From JAJPJQ01 sp036522615 (GTDB lineage: Bacteria > Desulfobacterota > Binatia > UBA9968): a stretch of DNA of 11,537 nt. The notes beneath the pieces were generated by a model. It was not told the origin of the DNA. It made no database searches and saw only the letters and a list, made by a program, of their open reading frames with translations. Positions 6,103-11,537 of the stretch are shown piece by piece. The position numbers and the translations under genes were made by a program. The stretch covers positions 1 to 11,537 of the forward strand of contig DATDFN010000087.1 in the NCBI GenBank assembly GCA_036522615.1, written 5' to 3'. The number at the start of each line of letters is the position of its first letter. The first letter of the stretch is position 1.

Positions 6103-7119
6103 ATGCAAGTTTATTATGACCGCGACGCGGATCTGACGTATTTACGAGGCAAGAAAGTCGCCGTGCTGGGCTACGGCAGCCAGGGACACGCGCACGCGCT
6201 GAATCTCAAGGACTCCGGCATCGAAGTCGCCGTCGGTCTGCGCAAGGGCAGCGCTTCGTGGCCCAAGGCCGAGCGCGCCGGGCTCAAGGTCATGGACACC
6301 GCCGAGGCGGCGAAATGGGGCGACATCGTCATGGTGCTCCTGCCCGACGAGCTTCAGGGCGAGGCCTACGAAAAAGAGATCAAGCCGGGTCTGAAAGACG
6401 GCAACTATCTCGCTTTCGGACACGGCTTCAACATTCATTTCAAGAAGGTCGTTCCTCCGAAGGGCGTGAATGTCTTTATGGTCGCGCCGAAAGGGCCCGG
6501 GCATCTCGTCCGCAGCGAGTTCGAGAAGGGCCGCGGTGTGCCTTGCCTCCTCGCGGTGCATCAGGACCCCAGCGGCGACACGACTAAAGTAGGGCTCGCC
6601 TATGGCAGCGCGCTCGGCGGGGCGCGGGCGGCGGTCATCGAGACGACGTTCAAAGACGAGACGGAAACCGATCTTTTCGGCGAGCAGTCGGTGCTGTGCG
6701 GCGGCCTTTGCGAGCTGATCGAGGCCGGCTACGAGACGCTCGTCGCGGCCGGCTATCCTCCGGAGATGGCCTACTTCGAGTGTTGTCACGAGGTGAAGCT
6801 CATCGTCGATCTCATTTACGAAGGCGGTCTCGCCAACATGCGCTACTCGATCAGCAACACCGCCGAGTACGGCGACCTCACGCGCGGCAAGAAAGTCATC
6901 GGCCCTGAAGTCCGGGAGGCGATGAAGAAGATCCTGTCCGACATCCAATCGGGAAAATTCGCCGACGAATGGATCGGCGAATGCAAAGCCGGCCAGCCGA
7001 AATTCAAGGAGCTGCGCAAGCAGGCCGCCGATCATCCGATCGAGCAGGTCGGCGCGAAGCTCCGCGCGATGATGCCCTGGCTGGCGCAAAACCGGCTGGT
7101 CGATAAATCGAGGAACTAA
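6103..7119 (+). CDS. ilvC: Ketol-acid reductoisomerase, class I, NADPH type
   Basis: The product is 338 residues, the canonical class I length, from ATG 6103 with GGAGG (6092-6096) 6 bases upstream. An upstream in-frame TTG (6058) is rejected because the family start MQVYYDRDAD is at 6103. The enzyme isomerises and reduces acetolactate and acetohydroxybutyrate to the dihydroxy acids, using Mg2+ and NADPH. The Rossmann motif is GYGSQG (23-28). R47, S50 and S52 in GLRKGSAS form the NADPH phosphate-binding loop. The catalytic and metal residues are all present: H107, D190, E194, E226, E230 and S251. The knotted C-terminal domain runs from about 183. It acts directly after IlvBN, and its gene follows ilvN after 109 bases with a possible own promoter. 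No odd features. Confidence 0.98.
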   Translation: MQVYYDRDADLTYLRGKKVAVLGYGSQGHAHALNLKDSGIEVAVGLRKGSASWPKAERAGLKVMDTAEAAKWGDIVMVLLPDELQGEAYEKEIKPGLKDGNYLAFGHGFNIHFKKVVPPKGVNVFMVAPKGPGHLVRSEFEKGRGVPCLLAVHQDPSGDTTKVGLAYGSALGGARAAVIETTFKDETETDLFGEQSVLCGGLCELIEAGYETLVAAGYPPEMAYFECCHEVKLIVDLIYEGGLANMRYSISNTAEYGDLTRGKKVIGPEVREAMKKILSDIQSGKFADEWIGECKAGQPKFKELRKQAADHPIEQVGAKLRAMMPWLAQNRLVDKSRN

Positions 7120-7126
7120 GCGCGGT

Positions 7127-7176
7127 CAGCTTTCAGCCAGCAGCATTCAGCGGATCTGATTTTTGGCTGAAAGCTG
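7127..7176. repeat. 13-base perfect inverted repeat between ilvC and psd
   Basis: CAGCTTTCAGCCA (7127-7139) and TGGCTGAAAGCTG (7164-7176) are perfect complements separated by 24 bases. A further TTCAGC (7145-7150) in the loop could pair alternatively with the right arm. No T run follows. The element fills most of the 69-base gap, begins 7 bases after the ilvC stop and ends 12 bases before the psd start. It looks like a REP/PU-type dispersed palindrome or a message-stabilising hairpin. Confidence 0.65.
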
Positions 7177-7188
7177 GCGGCTGATGTC

Positions 7189-7815
7189 ATGAAAATCGCC
7201 AAAGAAGGCTATCCGATCATCGCCATCCCGGCGCTTTTGACGATTATCGCCCTGCTGCTCGGCTGGAACTGGGCGGCGGCGCTATTTGTTATTGTGACGC
7301 TCGCCGTCGCCGCGTTTTTTCGCGATCCTGAGCGCATTCCTCCGCTCGGGAGCGACCTGATCCTGGCACCCGCGGACGGCAAGGTGGTGGAAATCCGCCG
7401 CGTCGAAGAAGCCGCCGGCGATGCAAGTGCGCGGCTCAGTATCTTCATGTCGCCGCTCGACGTTCACGTGAACCGCGCGCCGGTATCCGGCACGGTCCAG
7501 AAGATCGAATATCAAAAAGGCTGCTTCATGCCGGCTTACAAGGAGGACTGCTCGGAGAATAACGAGCGGAACGCGCTTACGCTTGTCGGTTCCGACGGTC
7601 TGCCCGTAAAACTGGTTCAGATCGCCGGGATCATGGCGCGGCGTATCATCTGCCGGGCAAAGCCGGGGGATACCTTGGAAGCGGGGGAAAGATTCGGTAT
7701 AATCATGTTTGGCTCCCGGGTCGACGTTTACATTCCAACCGGCGCCGAGATCGTGGTCGGCGAAGGGGTGCACGTGACCGGCGGAGAGAGCGTTTTAGCC
7801 AGAAAAAGCATATGA
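7189..7815 (+). CDS. psd: Phosphatidylserine decarboxylase proenzyme, short type
   Basis: The product is 208 residues, the short form found in many bacteria. It decarboxylates phosphatidylserine to phosphatidylethanolamine at the cytoplasmic membrane. The start at ATG 7189 gives MKIAKEGYP, the usual beginning. Two hydrophobic segments (about 8-24 and 28-44) anchor it. Then come FFRDPER, APADGKV (D63), and DVHVNRAP with H93. The self-cleavage site is F174-G175-S176 in MFGSRVDVY. S176 becomes the pyruvoyl group on the alpha subunit, leaving an alpha chain of only about 33 residues. There is no strong ribosome site: GGCGG at 7176-7180 is weak and overlaps the end of the preceding palindrome. The stop overlaps the pssA start (ATGA), fitting consecutive steps in one pathway. 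Archaetidylserine-type relatives exist, but the neighbouring pssA supports the phosphatidylserine assignment. Confidence 0.95.
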   Translation: MKIAKEGYPIIAIPALLTIIALLLGWNWAAALFVIVTLAVAAFFRDPERIPPLGSDLILAPADGKVVEIRRVEEAAGDASARLSIFMSPLDVHVNRAPVSGTVQKIEYQKGCFMPAYKEDCSENNERNALTLVGSDGLPVKLVQIAGIMARRIICRAKPGDTLEAGERFGIIMFGSRVDVYIPTGAEIVVGEGVHVTGGESVLARKSI

Positions 7816-8687
7816 GCGACGGCAACGACCCCCATAACTACGGTCCCCAGGACGACCGGCTGGCGCGCGCGAAAGTCCGGCTTCTGCCGCGAAGGTCGAG
7901 GCCGCGCATGCCGCTCAAGCAGCGCGTGCACCAGCGCAAAGCGCAGCTCAAGCGCGGCGTTTACATTATTCCGAGCCTCTTTACGACGGGCAATCTCATC
8001 TGCGGCTTCTTCTCGCTCATCTCGACCTTCAACGGAGAATATTTTCAGGCCGCTCTCTTCATCATTTTCGCCAATATCTTGGACGGTCTCGACGGCCTTG
8101 TCGCGCGCGTCACCAAGACCACCAGCCAGTTCGGCGTCGAGCTCGACTCGCTCGCGGACCTCGTATCGTTCGGCGTCGCCCCGGCGGTCCTTGTGTATTA
8201 CTGGGCGCTCGTGCCGTGGGGCACCTGGGGCTGGCTCGCGGCGTGTCTCTACGCTGTCTGCGGCGCGCTCCGGCTCGCGCGCTTCAACGTGCAGATTAAG
8301 AACGTCGAGAAGAGCCACTTCGTGGGTCTGCCGATTCCCGCGGCGGCGGAGATGATCGTCGCGACGATCGTCATGTATTATTTTCTCGGCGGCGAAGGCG
8401 CGGCGCACAAGCAGATCATTCTACTGCTCGTTATCTACGCGCTCGGGGCTCTCATGGTGAGCAACGTCCGCTACTTCAGCTTCAAGCAGTTCGCGCTCAG
8501 AAGAAAGTATCCGGACTGGCTGCTGCTGTCCGCTATTCTATTCATTATCGTCTGCATCGCGGCGCCGGAGATCATGTTTTTTTCCTGTTTTCTCTTGTAT
8601 ACTCTCTCCGGCCCTCTCTTGTGGCTCCTTACGTACTACAAACGGCGACGGGAGAAGAGAGGGGAACCGCTGGCAGCTCTGCCCTAG
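7812..8687 (+). CDS. pssA: CDP-diacylglycerol-serine O-phosphatidyltransferase (phosphatidylserine synthase)
   Basis: The product is 291 residues and overlaps psd by 4 bases (ATGA). It transfers phosphatidate from CDP-diacylglycerol to serine, supplying the Psd substrate. The CDP-alcohol phosphatidyltransferase signature is complete: D91-x2-D94-G-x2-A-R99-x8-G108-x3-D112-x3-D116. Six or more membrane segments can be seen, for example YIIPSLFTTGNLICGFFSL, ALFIIFANIL, AAEMIVATIVMYYFL, IILLLVIYALGAL and LLSAILFIIVCIAA, plus one near the C-terminus. The first 45 or so residues are hydrophilic and very basic (RRSRPRMPLKQRVHQRK), longer than usual. Initiation at ATG 7908 would remove 32 of them, but the ATGA coupling supports 7812. 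The membrane-associated type II (Bacillus-like) enzyme is indicated, not the E. coli phospholipase-D-like one. Confidence 0.95.
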   Translation: MSDGNDPHNYGPQDDRLARAKVRLLPRRSRPRMPLKQRVHQRKAQLKRGVYIIPSLFTTGNLICGFFSLISTFNGEYFQAALFIIFANILDGLDGLVARVTKTTSQFGVELDSLADLVSFGVAPAVLVYYWALVPWGTWGWLAACLYAVCGALRLARFNVQIKNVEKSHFVGLPIPAAAEMIVATIVMYYFLGGEGAAHKQIILLLVIYALGALMVSNVRYFSFKQFALRRKYPDWLLLSAILFIIVCIAAPEIMFFSCFLLYTLSGPLLWLLTYYKRRREKRGEPLAALP

Positions 8688-8712
8688 TTCCCTTCTCCAA
8701 GATCGATTCAAC

Positions 8713-8746
8713 GCTCCCGTGGGCAGCCGAGCCGCGGGAGCTTTTT
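8713..8746 (+). terminator. Intrinsic terminator (or attenuator) between pssA and leuA
   Basis: GCTCCCG (8713-8719) pairs with CGGGAGC (8735-8741). A G-U pair and two G-C pairs extend the stem to 10 pairs around a 9-base loop. TTTTT (8742-8746) follows immediately. It lies 25 bases after pssA and only 20 bases before the leuA ATG. No promoter fits between the T run and leuA, so every leuA transcript must pass through it. Confidence 0.85.
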
Positions 8747-8754
8747 AGTTTATG

Positions 8755-8760
8755 AAGGAG
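8755..8760 (+). promoter_or_regulatory. Ribosome site deciding the leuA start
   Basis: AAGGAG lies 6 bases before ATG 8767. An earlier in-frame ATG at 8752 would add five residues, but it overlaps this site and has nothing suitable upstream except the terminator T run, so 8767 is chosen. Confidence 0.75.
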
Positions 8761-8766
8761 CGAGCC

Positions 8767-10320
8767 ATGGACAACGGAATAGTACAGATTTTCGATACCA
8801 CCCTGAGGGACGGCGAGCAGTCGCCGGGCGCGAGCATGAACGCGGGCGAAAAGCTCGTCCTTGCGAGGCAGCTGGAGAAACTCGGCGTCGACGTCATCGA
8901 GGCGGGCTTTGCGGCGTCGTCCGACGGCGATTTCGAATCGGTCGAGCGCATCGCGCAAGAGATCGAGCGCCCGATCGTGTTAAGCCTCGCGCGCGCGCAG
9001 GAAGGTGACATCAAGCGCGCGCTGAAGGCCGTCGAGAAGGCGAAGCACCCCGGCATTCATATCTTCATCGCGACTTCCGACATTCATCTCAAGCACAAGC
9101 TGCGCATGTCGCGCGACGAGGTGCTCGATGCCGCGGTTGCGGCGGTAAGCTTTGCGAAAAAGCACATCGACTACATCGAGTTCTCGGCCGAGGACGCGTC
9201 GCGGAGCGAGAAGGAATTTCTCGCACAGATCTTCGGCGAAGTCATCCGCGCCGGCGCGAAGACGCTGAACGTGCCGGATACCACCGGCTATGCGATCCCG
9301 TCGGAGTTCGGCGCGCTCGTGCGCTATCTGGTCGATCATACCGAAGGCGGCGGCCAGGTCATCTGGAGCGCGCACTGCCACAACGACCTCGGCCTTGCGA
9401 CGGCGAACTCGCTCGCCGCGGTCGCCAACGGCGCGCGCCAGATCGAATGCACGGTCAACGGCATCGGCGAGCGCGCGGGCAACACCTCGCTCGAAGAGGT
9501 CGTGATGGCGCTGAAGACCCGGAAGAACTATCTCAATCTCGACACGCGCATTATCACCGAGCAGATCTATCCGAGCTCGCGGCTGCTGTCGCAGATCACC
9601 GGCATTCCGATTCCGATCAATAAGCCGATCGTCGGCGACAACGCGTTTGCGCACGAGGCCGGAATTCACCAGGACGGCGTGCTGAAGCAAAAACAGACCT
9701 ACGAAATCATGACGCCGGAGTCGATCGGCATTCCCGGCAACCGCCTCGTGCTCGGGAAGCACTCGGGCAGGCACGCGTTCGACGACCGCCTCAAGGCGCT
9801 AGGATTCAATCTCAGCAAGGAAGACATGAACCGCGCGTTCATCCGCTTCAAGGATCTGGCGGACAAAAAGAAGGACGTGTACGACGAGGATATCGAGGCG
9901 ATCATCGCCGAGGACATCCACCGGCTGCCCGGCCGCCCCGACCGCTTCGAGCTGCTGTATCTCAACATCAACTCGAGCTCGAATGCGATCCCGTCGGCGA
10001 CGGTTAAAATGCGCGTCGACAACCAGGAGCTCACAGACCTCGAAACCGGCGACGGCGTCGTCGACGCGTGCTACAAGGCGATCGCCAAGATCGCGGGATC
10101 GCGCGCGCGGCTGCTGCGCTATACCGTCAAGGCGATCACCGGCGGAGCCGACGCGCAGGGCGAGGTCTCGTGCCTGCTCGAAGAGAACGGCGTGACGGTC
10201 TCAGGACAGGGATCGCACACCGACATCATCATGGCGAGCGCGCTAGCCTATACCAGCGCGCTCAACAAGCTCGAGTATCGCCGGCACTACCGGCAGACGG
10301 TCGAGCGCCAGGGACCGTAA
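8767..10320 (+). CDS. leuA: 2-Isopropylmalate synthase
   Basis: The product is 517 residues, the usual length for the LeuA type 1 family. It condenses acetyl-CoA with 2-oxoisovalerate, the first committed step of leucine synthesis. The HMGL-like TIM barrel (about 1-275) begins with FDTTLRDGEQSPG (metal ligand D15). It contains H203-x-H205 in SAHCHNDLGLA and N239 in NGIGERAGN, completing the metal site. The GIHQDGVLK segment of the subdomain linker follows. The C-terminal allosteric dimer domain (about 390-515) has VKMRVDNQE, GDGVVDACYKAI and SGQGSHTDIIMASALAY and is where leucine feedback binds. This favours LeuA over citramalate or homocitrate synthases, as does adjacent leuB, though citramalate synthase is a near relative. 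An intrinsic terminator sits in its leader, and leuC and leuD are absent from the cluster. Confidence 0.96.
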   Translation: MDNGIVQIFDTTLRDGEQSPGASMNAGEKLVLARQLEKLGVDVIEAGFAASSDGDFESVERIAQEIERPIVLSLARAQEGDIKRALKAVEKAKHPGIHIFIATSDIHLKHKLRMSRDEVLDAAVAAVSFAKKHIDYIEFSAEDASRSEKEFLAQIFGEVIRAGAKTLNVPDTTGYAIPSEFGALVRYLVDHTEGGGQVIWSAHCHNDLGLATANSLAAVANGARQIECTVNGIGERAGNTSLEEVVMALKTRKNYLNLDTRIITEQIYPSSRLLSQITGIPIPINKPIVGDNAFAHEAGIHQDGVLKQKQTYEIMTPESIGIPGNRLVLGKHSGRHAFDDRLKALGFNLSKEDMNRAFIRFKDLADKKKDVYDEDIEAIIAEDIHRLPGRPDRFELLYLNINSSSNAIPSATVKMRVDNQELTDLETGDGVVDACYKAIAKIAGSRARLLRYTVKAITGGADAQGEVSCLLEENGVTVSGQGSHTDIIMASALAYTSALNKLEYRRHYRQTVERQGP

Positions 10321-10352
10321 ATATTTCGATTTGCGAATCGAGTTAGAAAAAC

Positions 10353-10359
10353 GGGGAGG
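10353..10359 (+). promoter_or_regulatory. Ribosome site supporting the TTG start of leuB
   Basis: GGGGAGG lies 5 bases before TTG 10365. An ATG directly abutting it (10360-10362) reads ATG AGT TGA and stops after two codons, so it cannot be the start. The short 44-base leuA-leuB gap also carries a 6-base inverted repeat, TCGATT/AATCGA (10326-10341). Confidence 0.7.
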
Positions 10360-10364
10360 ATGAG

Positions 10365-11444
10365 TTGAGTTACAAAATCGCGGTGTTTCCCGGCGACGGG
10401 ATCGGGCCGGAGGTGGTGCGCGAGGGAACGGAGCTTTTGAGCCGGGTCGCAAAGCTTTACGATTTCAACGTCGAGTACGAGCAGGGGCTCGTCGGCGGCG
10501 CGTCGATCGACGCGCACGGAAAGCCGCTCACCGATCCGGTGTTGAAGCTCGCCAAGCAAAGCGACGCGGTGCTGTTGGGCGCGATGGGCGGGCCGAAATG
10601 GGACAGCCTCGATTACTCCATTCGCCCGGAGCGCGCGCTGCTCGCGCTGCGGCAGGAATTGGGCCTGTTCGCCAATCTGCGACCGGTGAAGCTCTTCTCG
10701 GCGCTGGCGTCGGCTTCGACGCTGAAGCGCGAGGTTGTCGAGGGTACCGATCTGCTCGTTGTCCGTGAGCTTACAGGCGGAATTTATTTCGGCCAGCCGA
10801 AGGGGATCACGAAGCTGCCCGACGGCACCGAGCGTGGCGTCAACACGGAAGTTTACACCACGCCCGAGATCGAGCGCATCGCGAAAGTCGGCTTCGACGC
10901 GGCGCGCCGCCGCCGGAACAAAGTGACGTCGGTCGACAAAGCCAACGTGCTCGAAGCGACCGAGCTCTGGCGCAAGGTCGTCACGCGGATGCACAAAGAG
11001 AAAGGCTATGGCGATGTCTCGCTCGACCACATGCTGGTCGACAACTGCGCGATGCAGCTCATCCGCGATCCGAAGCAGTTCGACGTGATCGTCACCACCA
11101 ACATGTTCGGCGATATCTTGAGCGACGAGGCCGCGATGCTCACGGGCTCGATCGGCATGCTGCCGTCGGCGAGCCTCGGCGGGAAAGTCGGCATGTACGA
11201 GCCGGTGCACGGCACCGCGCCGGACATCGCCGGCAAGGACATGGCGAATCCGCTGGCGACGATTCTCACCGTCGCGCTCATGCTGCGTCATTCGCTCGAT
11301 CAGGGGAAAGCCGCGGATCGCATCGAGAAGGCGGTCGAGGACGTGCTCAACGAAGGCTACCGCACCGCCGACATCAAAGATCCGGGCTGCAAGCTTATCG
11401 GCTGCAAGGAAATGGGAAAAAGAGTCAGGGAAAAGATAGGCTAG
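10365..11444 (+). CDS. leuB: 3-Isopropylmalate dehydrogenase (TTG start)
   Basis: The product is 359 residues, the normal LeuB length. It oxidises and decarboxylates 3-isopropylmalate to 2-oxoisocaproate with NAD+ and a divalent metal. The start at TTG 10365 (MSYKIAVFPGDGIGPEV) matches the family. SIRPERALLALRQELGLFANLRP gives the substrate Arg residues. Y141 in GGIYFG and K192 in VDKANV are the catalytic pair. D226 (LVDNCAMQL), D250 and D254 (NMFGDILSDEAAM) bind the metal. The GSIGMLPSASLG signature and a late HGTAPDIAGKDMANP loop for NAD binding are intact. The R-P-x-K pattern at LRPVKLF is normal. Relatives include isocitrate and tartrate dehydrogenases, but context and motifs settle it. 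It sits 44 bases after leuA and 4 bases before asd. Confidence 0.96.
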   Translation: MSYKIAVFPGDGIGPEVVREGTELLSRVAKLYDFNVEYEQGLVGGASIDAHGKPLTDPVLKLAKQSDAVLLGAMGGPKWDSLDYSIRPERALLALRQELGLFANLRPVKLFSALASASTLKREVVEGTDLLVVRELTGGIYFGQPKGITKLPDGTERGVNTEVYTTPEIERIAKVGFDAARRRRNKVTSVDKANVLEATELWRKVVTRMHKEKGYGDVSLDHMLVDNCAMQLIRDPKQFDVIVTTNMFGDILSDEAAMLTGSIGMLPSASLGGKVGMYEPVHGTAPDIAGKDMANPLATILTVALMLRHSLDQGKAADRIEKAVEDVLNEGYRTADIKDPGCKLIGCKEMGKRVREKIG

Positions 11445-11448
11445 GGAG

Positions 11449-11537
11449 ATGAAAAAGGAAAAGTACAACGTCGCCGTCGTCGGCGCGACCGGCGCGGTCG
11501 GCGAGCAGATGCGGGAGATCCTCGACGAACGGCTTTT
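11449..11537 (+). CDS. asd: Aspartate-semialdehyde dehydrogenase, N-terminal fragment cut by the window edge
   Basis: 29 full codons are visible from ATG 11449. The nucleotide-binding loop VAVVGATGAVGEQM (8-21) is followed by REILDERL. The GATGxVG motif with this helix is typical of Asd. N-acetyl-glutamyl-phosphate reductase (ArgC) is a near alternative, but it usually has GATGYxG, and a leuB-asd order is common. The enzyme reduces aspartyl phosphate to aspartate semialdehyde, feeding lysine, methionine, threonine and hence isoleucine. The start is 4 bases after the leuB stop. GGGAG abuts the ATG with no spacing, so ribosomes may use the AGG at 11438-11440 or be coupled to leuB termination. 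The rest of the gene lies outside the window, so its integrity cannot be judged. Confidence 0.8.
   Translation, partial: MKKEKYNVAVVGATGAVGEQMREILDERL

Noticed and set aside
8598..8603. TATACT inside the end of pssA as a leuA promoter
   Set aside because: It is a good -10 match, but the sequence 17 bases upstream (TGTTTT) is not a credible -35, and the terminator would still lie downstream of it.
10287..11468. 393-codon open frame on the minus strand over leuB
   Set aside because: It is a GC-rich antisense shadow with Arg/His/Asp-heavy composition and no recognisable domain, while leuB on the plus strand has every catalytic residue.

Overview
The window is high-GC bacterial chromosome (roughly 60% GC by eye). 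From about 3.3 kb to the right edge it carries a long co-directional biosynthetic cluster in the order DUF465 gene, ilvB, ilvN, ilvC, psd, pssA, leuA, leuB, asd. Placing psd-pssA between ilvC and leuA is, from memory, a layout seen in deltaproteobacteria-like lineages such as Geobacter relatives. A deltaproteobacterial or related uncultured soil or sediment lineage is therefore my best guess, not a firm assignment. I see no phage, transposon, CRISPR, tRNA or rRNA.

Left part (1-3192). The window opens inside an unrecognised coding region that ends at 348. A 187-base gap follows, then a 51-residue extremely basic, alanine-rich protein (536-691), then a stand-alone metallo-beta-lactamase-fold protein (720-1448) with the ligand pattern of the diiron domain of flavodiiron proteins. 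Facing it, and ending only 4 bases away, is a 579-residue thiamine-diphosphate enzyme on the minus strand (1453-3192). It belongs to the acetolactate synthase superfamily, but its substrate cannot be told from sequence.

Divergent control region (3193-3381). The minus-strand enzyme and the biosynthetic cluster are transcribed away from each other. Each side has a plausible sigma-70-type promoter, and nested inverted repeats lie between and against the two -35 elements. The cluster promoter (TTGACA, 17 bp, TAGAAA) is the best in the window. It leaves only about 35 bases of leader, so there is no room for a T-box or a leader-peptide attenuator there.

Right part (3382-11537). ilvB and ilvN encode the two subunits of acetohydroxyacid synthase, and ilvC encodes NADPH-type ketol-acid reductoisomerase. 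Together they make the dihydroxy-acid precursors of valine, isoleucine and leucine. leuA and leuB carry out the first and third leucine-specific steps. The missing steps (ilvD, leuC, leuD) must be encoded elsewhere. asd, cut by the window edge, starts the aspartate-family branch that feeds isoleucine, threonine, methionine and lysine. psd and pssA, joined by an ATGA overlap, make phosphatidylethanolamine from CDP-diacylglycerol and serine. A strong intrinsic-terminator hairpin lies between pssA and leuA, only 20 bases before the leuA start. It divides the cluster into an ilv-phospholipid unit and a leu-asd unit, and may act as an attenuator.

Overall this is mostly a recognisable housekeeping region. 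The points most worth a second look are the altered thiamine-diphosphate motif of IlvB (S-E-G instead of G-D-G), the terminator directly before leuA, the symmetric elements in the divergent promoter, the diiron-type hydrolase-fold protein, and the tiny basic protein.
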